Origin: Chloroflexota bacterium
Lineage (GTDB): Bacteria > Chloroflexota > Dehalococcoidia > UBA2979
Assembly (NCBI GenBank): GCA_016875695.1
Contig: VGPB01000102.1
Location: 1-7,097 of the forward strand
Direction of reading: 5' to 3'
DNA length: 7,097 nt
Numbering within the stretch: the first letter of the stretch is position 1; each line of letters begins with the position of its first letter. A program made the position numbers and the translations under genes. The notes beneath the pieces are model-generated. The model was given only the letters and a program-made list of their open reading frames with translations, was not told the origin of the DNA and did not search any database. Positions 6,021 to 7,097 of the stretch are shown here, piece by piece.

Positions 6021-7097
6021 ATGCGCAGCGTCGCGGTGCTGCTCGCCATCGGCACGGTCGCGCGCATCGTCGGGCGCAGCGACGAAGGCGCTGCGGGCGA
6101 CCGCGCGCCCAAGCCCACCGCCACCCCTAGCGCGCACGTGATCCGCGGCGCGCCGGGCGACGCCACCAGCGCGGCGCTGCCCGCCGACGCGCGCCCGCCC
6201 GCCGGACTCACCGTCATCGAGACCGCCGCCGGGCACGCTCAAGGCGAAGAAGCACGACGACCTCGAAGCCGCGCTCCAGCCGCTCGGCGTCCGGCCCGAG
6301 TACATCGCCGCCATCACCGACGCGCACGCCGACCCGCTCACCGCCGTGCGCGTCGAGCTCGCGATCGCCGACCTGCCCACCAACGGGCGCGCCGTGATCG
6401 ATGCGATCCAGCGCGTGCTCGGCCGCGCCGACGGCACCGGCGCGACCTTCGCGCTGCACTCCTGCGCCACCACACTCGACCCGCTGCGCCGCGACACGTT
6501 CGCCGCCGCGGCGGAGCGCGCGCGCTCGCTCGCAGAGGCCGCCGGCGTCACGCTCGGCCCGCTGCTCGCCGTCGCCGAGCAACGGCCGCCGAACCCGCAC
6601 CCGCTCGCCGACCCGTGCGACACCAAGACGATGTTCCGGGGCGGCCTCGCCGTGCTGCACTCGCTCGACACCACACCGCAGGTGCGGCTCAATCTCGAGC
6701 TGCGCCTCACGTACCGCATCGCCGGCGCCGAGCGCTCCGCGAGCGCGCCCACGGTGGCCCCCTCCGGCGCCGGGCAGGCCACCGCGCCCGCGAACGCGGC
6801 CTACGTCGTGCTGCACCTGGACGCCGCGCGCGCCGGGACGGTCCAGCCCCAGCAGGAGGCGCGCGACCGCGCGGCCTTCGTCGACCGCATCGTCGCGCTC
6901 GGCCTGCGCGGCAGCGCGGTGTCGTTCGCGACGCCCGCCACCGGCGGCGCCGTCTTCGTCCTGGTCGAGGTGCCGCTCGCGGGCCTGCCGAAGCTCGGCG
7001 ACGACATCGTGGAGGCCGCCGCGCGCACCGTCGGCCGGCCCGCGGGCCAGGGCGTCTGGTTCACGCACACCGACTGCGCGCCCGTCCGCAACGCCGC
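6021..7097 (+). pseudogene. Second two-SIMPL-domain protein, internally deleted and frameshifted, partial at window end
   Basis: It starts at ATG 6021 (frame 3) with MRSVAVLLAIGTVARIVGRS, a hydrophobic leader then DEGAAG and a Pro/Ala/Thr linker, the layout of the neighbouring lipoprotein. The expected lipobox cysteine appears to be arginine (CGC, VGRSDE). Frame 3 is lost after GLTVIETAA (about 6202-6228). From about 6226 the protein continues in frame 1: LKAKKHDDLEAALQPLGV, ELAIADLPTNG, AAAERARSLAEAAGV, then domain B (about 6760 onward) with PSGAGQATAPANAAYVV, EVPLAGLPKLG and FTHTDCAPVRN at the edge. Compared with its paralog, about 25 codons covering the first strand of domain A are missing. 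Frame 1 has a TGA at 6139-6141 and no good start before domain A, so the frames must be joined. Cysteines at 6463, 6616 and 7075 match those of the first gene. A start inside frame 1 (for example GTG near 6346) could yield a truncated protein without a signal peptide. Confidence 0.72.

Noticed and set aside
5193..6782. 529-aa antisense open frame across the SIMPL pair
   Set aside because: Shadow frame covering an intergenic region and two genes; low-complexity composition and no domain.
1..7097. CRISPR array, tRNA, rRNA, toxin-antitoxin or defence system
   Set aside because: No regularly spaced direct repeats, no cloverleaf or rRNA-like sequence, and no matching protein motifs were found on either strand.

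Overview
The window is very GC-rich, with G or C at nearly every third codon position. It holds one complete housekeeping gene, two other intact genes and four damaged ones. A high-GC Chloroflexota (Dehalococcoidia/Tepidiformia-like) origin is my best guess. It rests on the mix of short-form IlvD, two-SIMPL-domain lipoproteins, an NDUFA9-like SDR and GCTACNNT-type -10 boxes. A high-GC actinobacterium cannot be excluded by reading alone.

Left part (1-760): the window opens in the 3' end of an IS481-like transposase broken by two in-frame stops. A perfect 21-bp inverted repeat (225-269) separates it from a convergent minus-strand universal stress protein gene. That gene is readable end to end in one frame but carries three in-frame stops. 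Both are pseudogenes damaged by nonsense substitutions, with no frameshift.

Middle part (761-4290): a 188-bp divergent intergenic region leads to ilvD (949-2622), a full-length dihydroxy-acid dehydratase with both family signatures, three candidate Fe-S cysteines and the catalytic serine. Next comes a small membrane-anchored protein of unknown function (2655-3251), whose codon use is clearly different (TTA, TTG and many T/A third positions), suggesting separate acquisition. A 130-bp gap with weak hairpins follows, then an atypical SDR-type NAD(P)-binding protein (3382-4290).

Right part (4291-7097): two tandem paralogous genes each encode two SIMPL (DUF541) domains. The first has a lipoprotein signal peptide, is cut by at least four frameshifts and probably a fifth near its start, and ends at 5813. 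The second begins near 6021, has lost a stretch of its first domain with a frameshift, and runs off the window. A pair of cysteines recurs at matching places in the domains of both paralogs.

The genes do not form a recognisable pathway operon. ilvD acts in branched-chain amino acid synthesis; the others look like separately promoted singletons and decaying accessory genes. I see no CRISPR array, tRNA, rRNA or complete mobile element, and no convincing new defence or regulatory system. The most unusual content is the two-SIMPL-domain cysteine-pair lipoprotein family and the two contrasting styles of gene decay.
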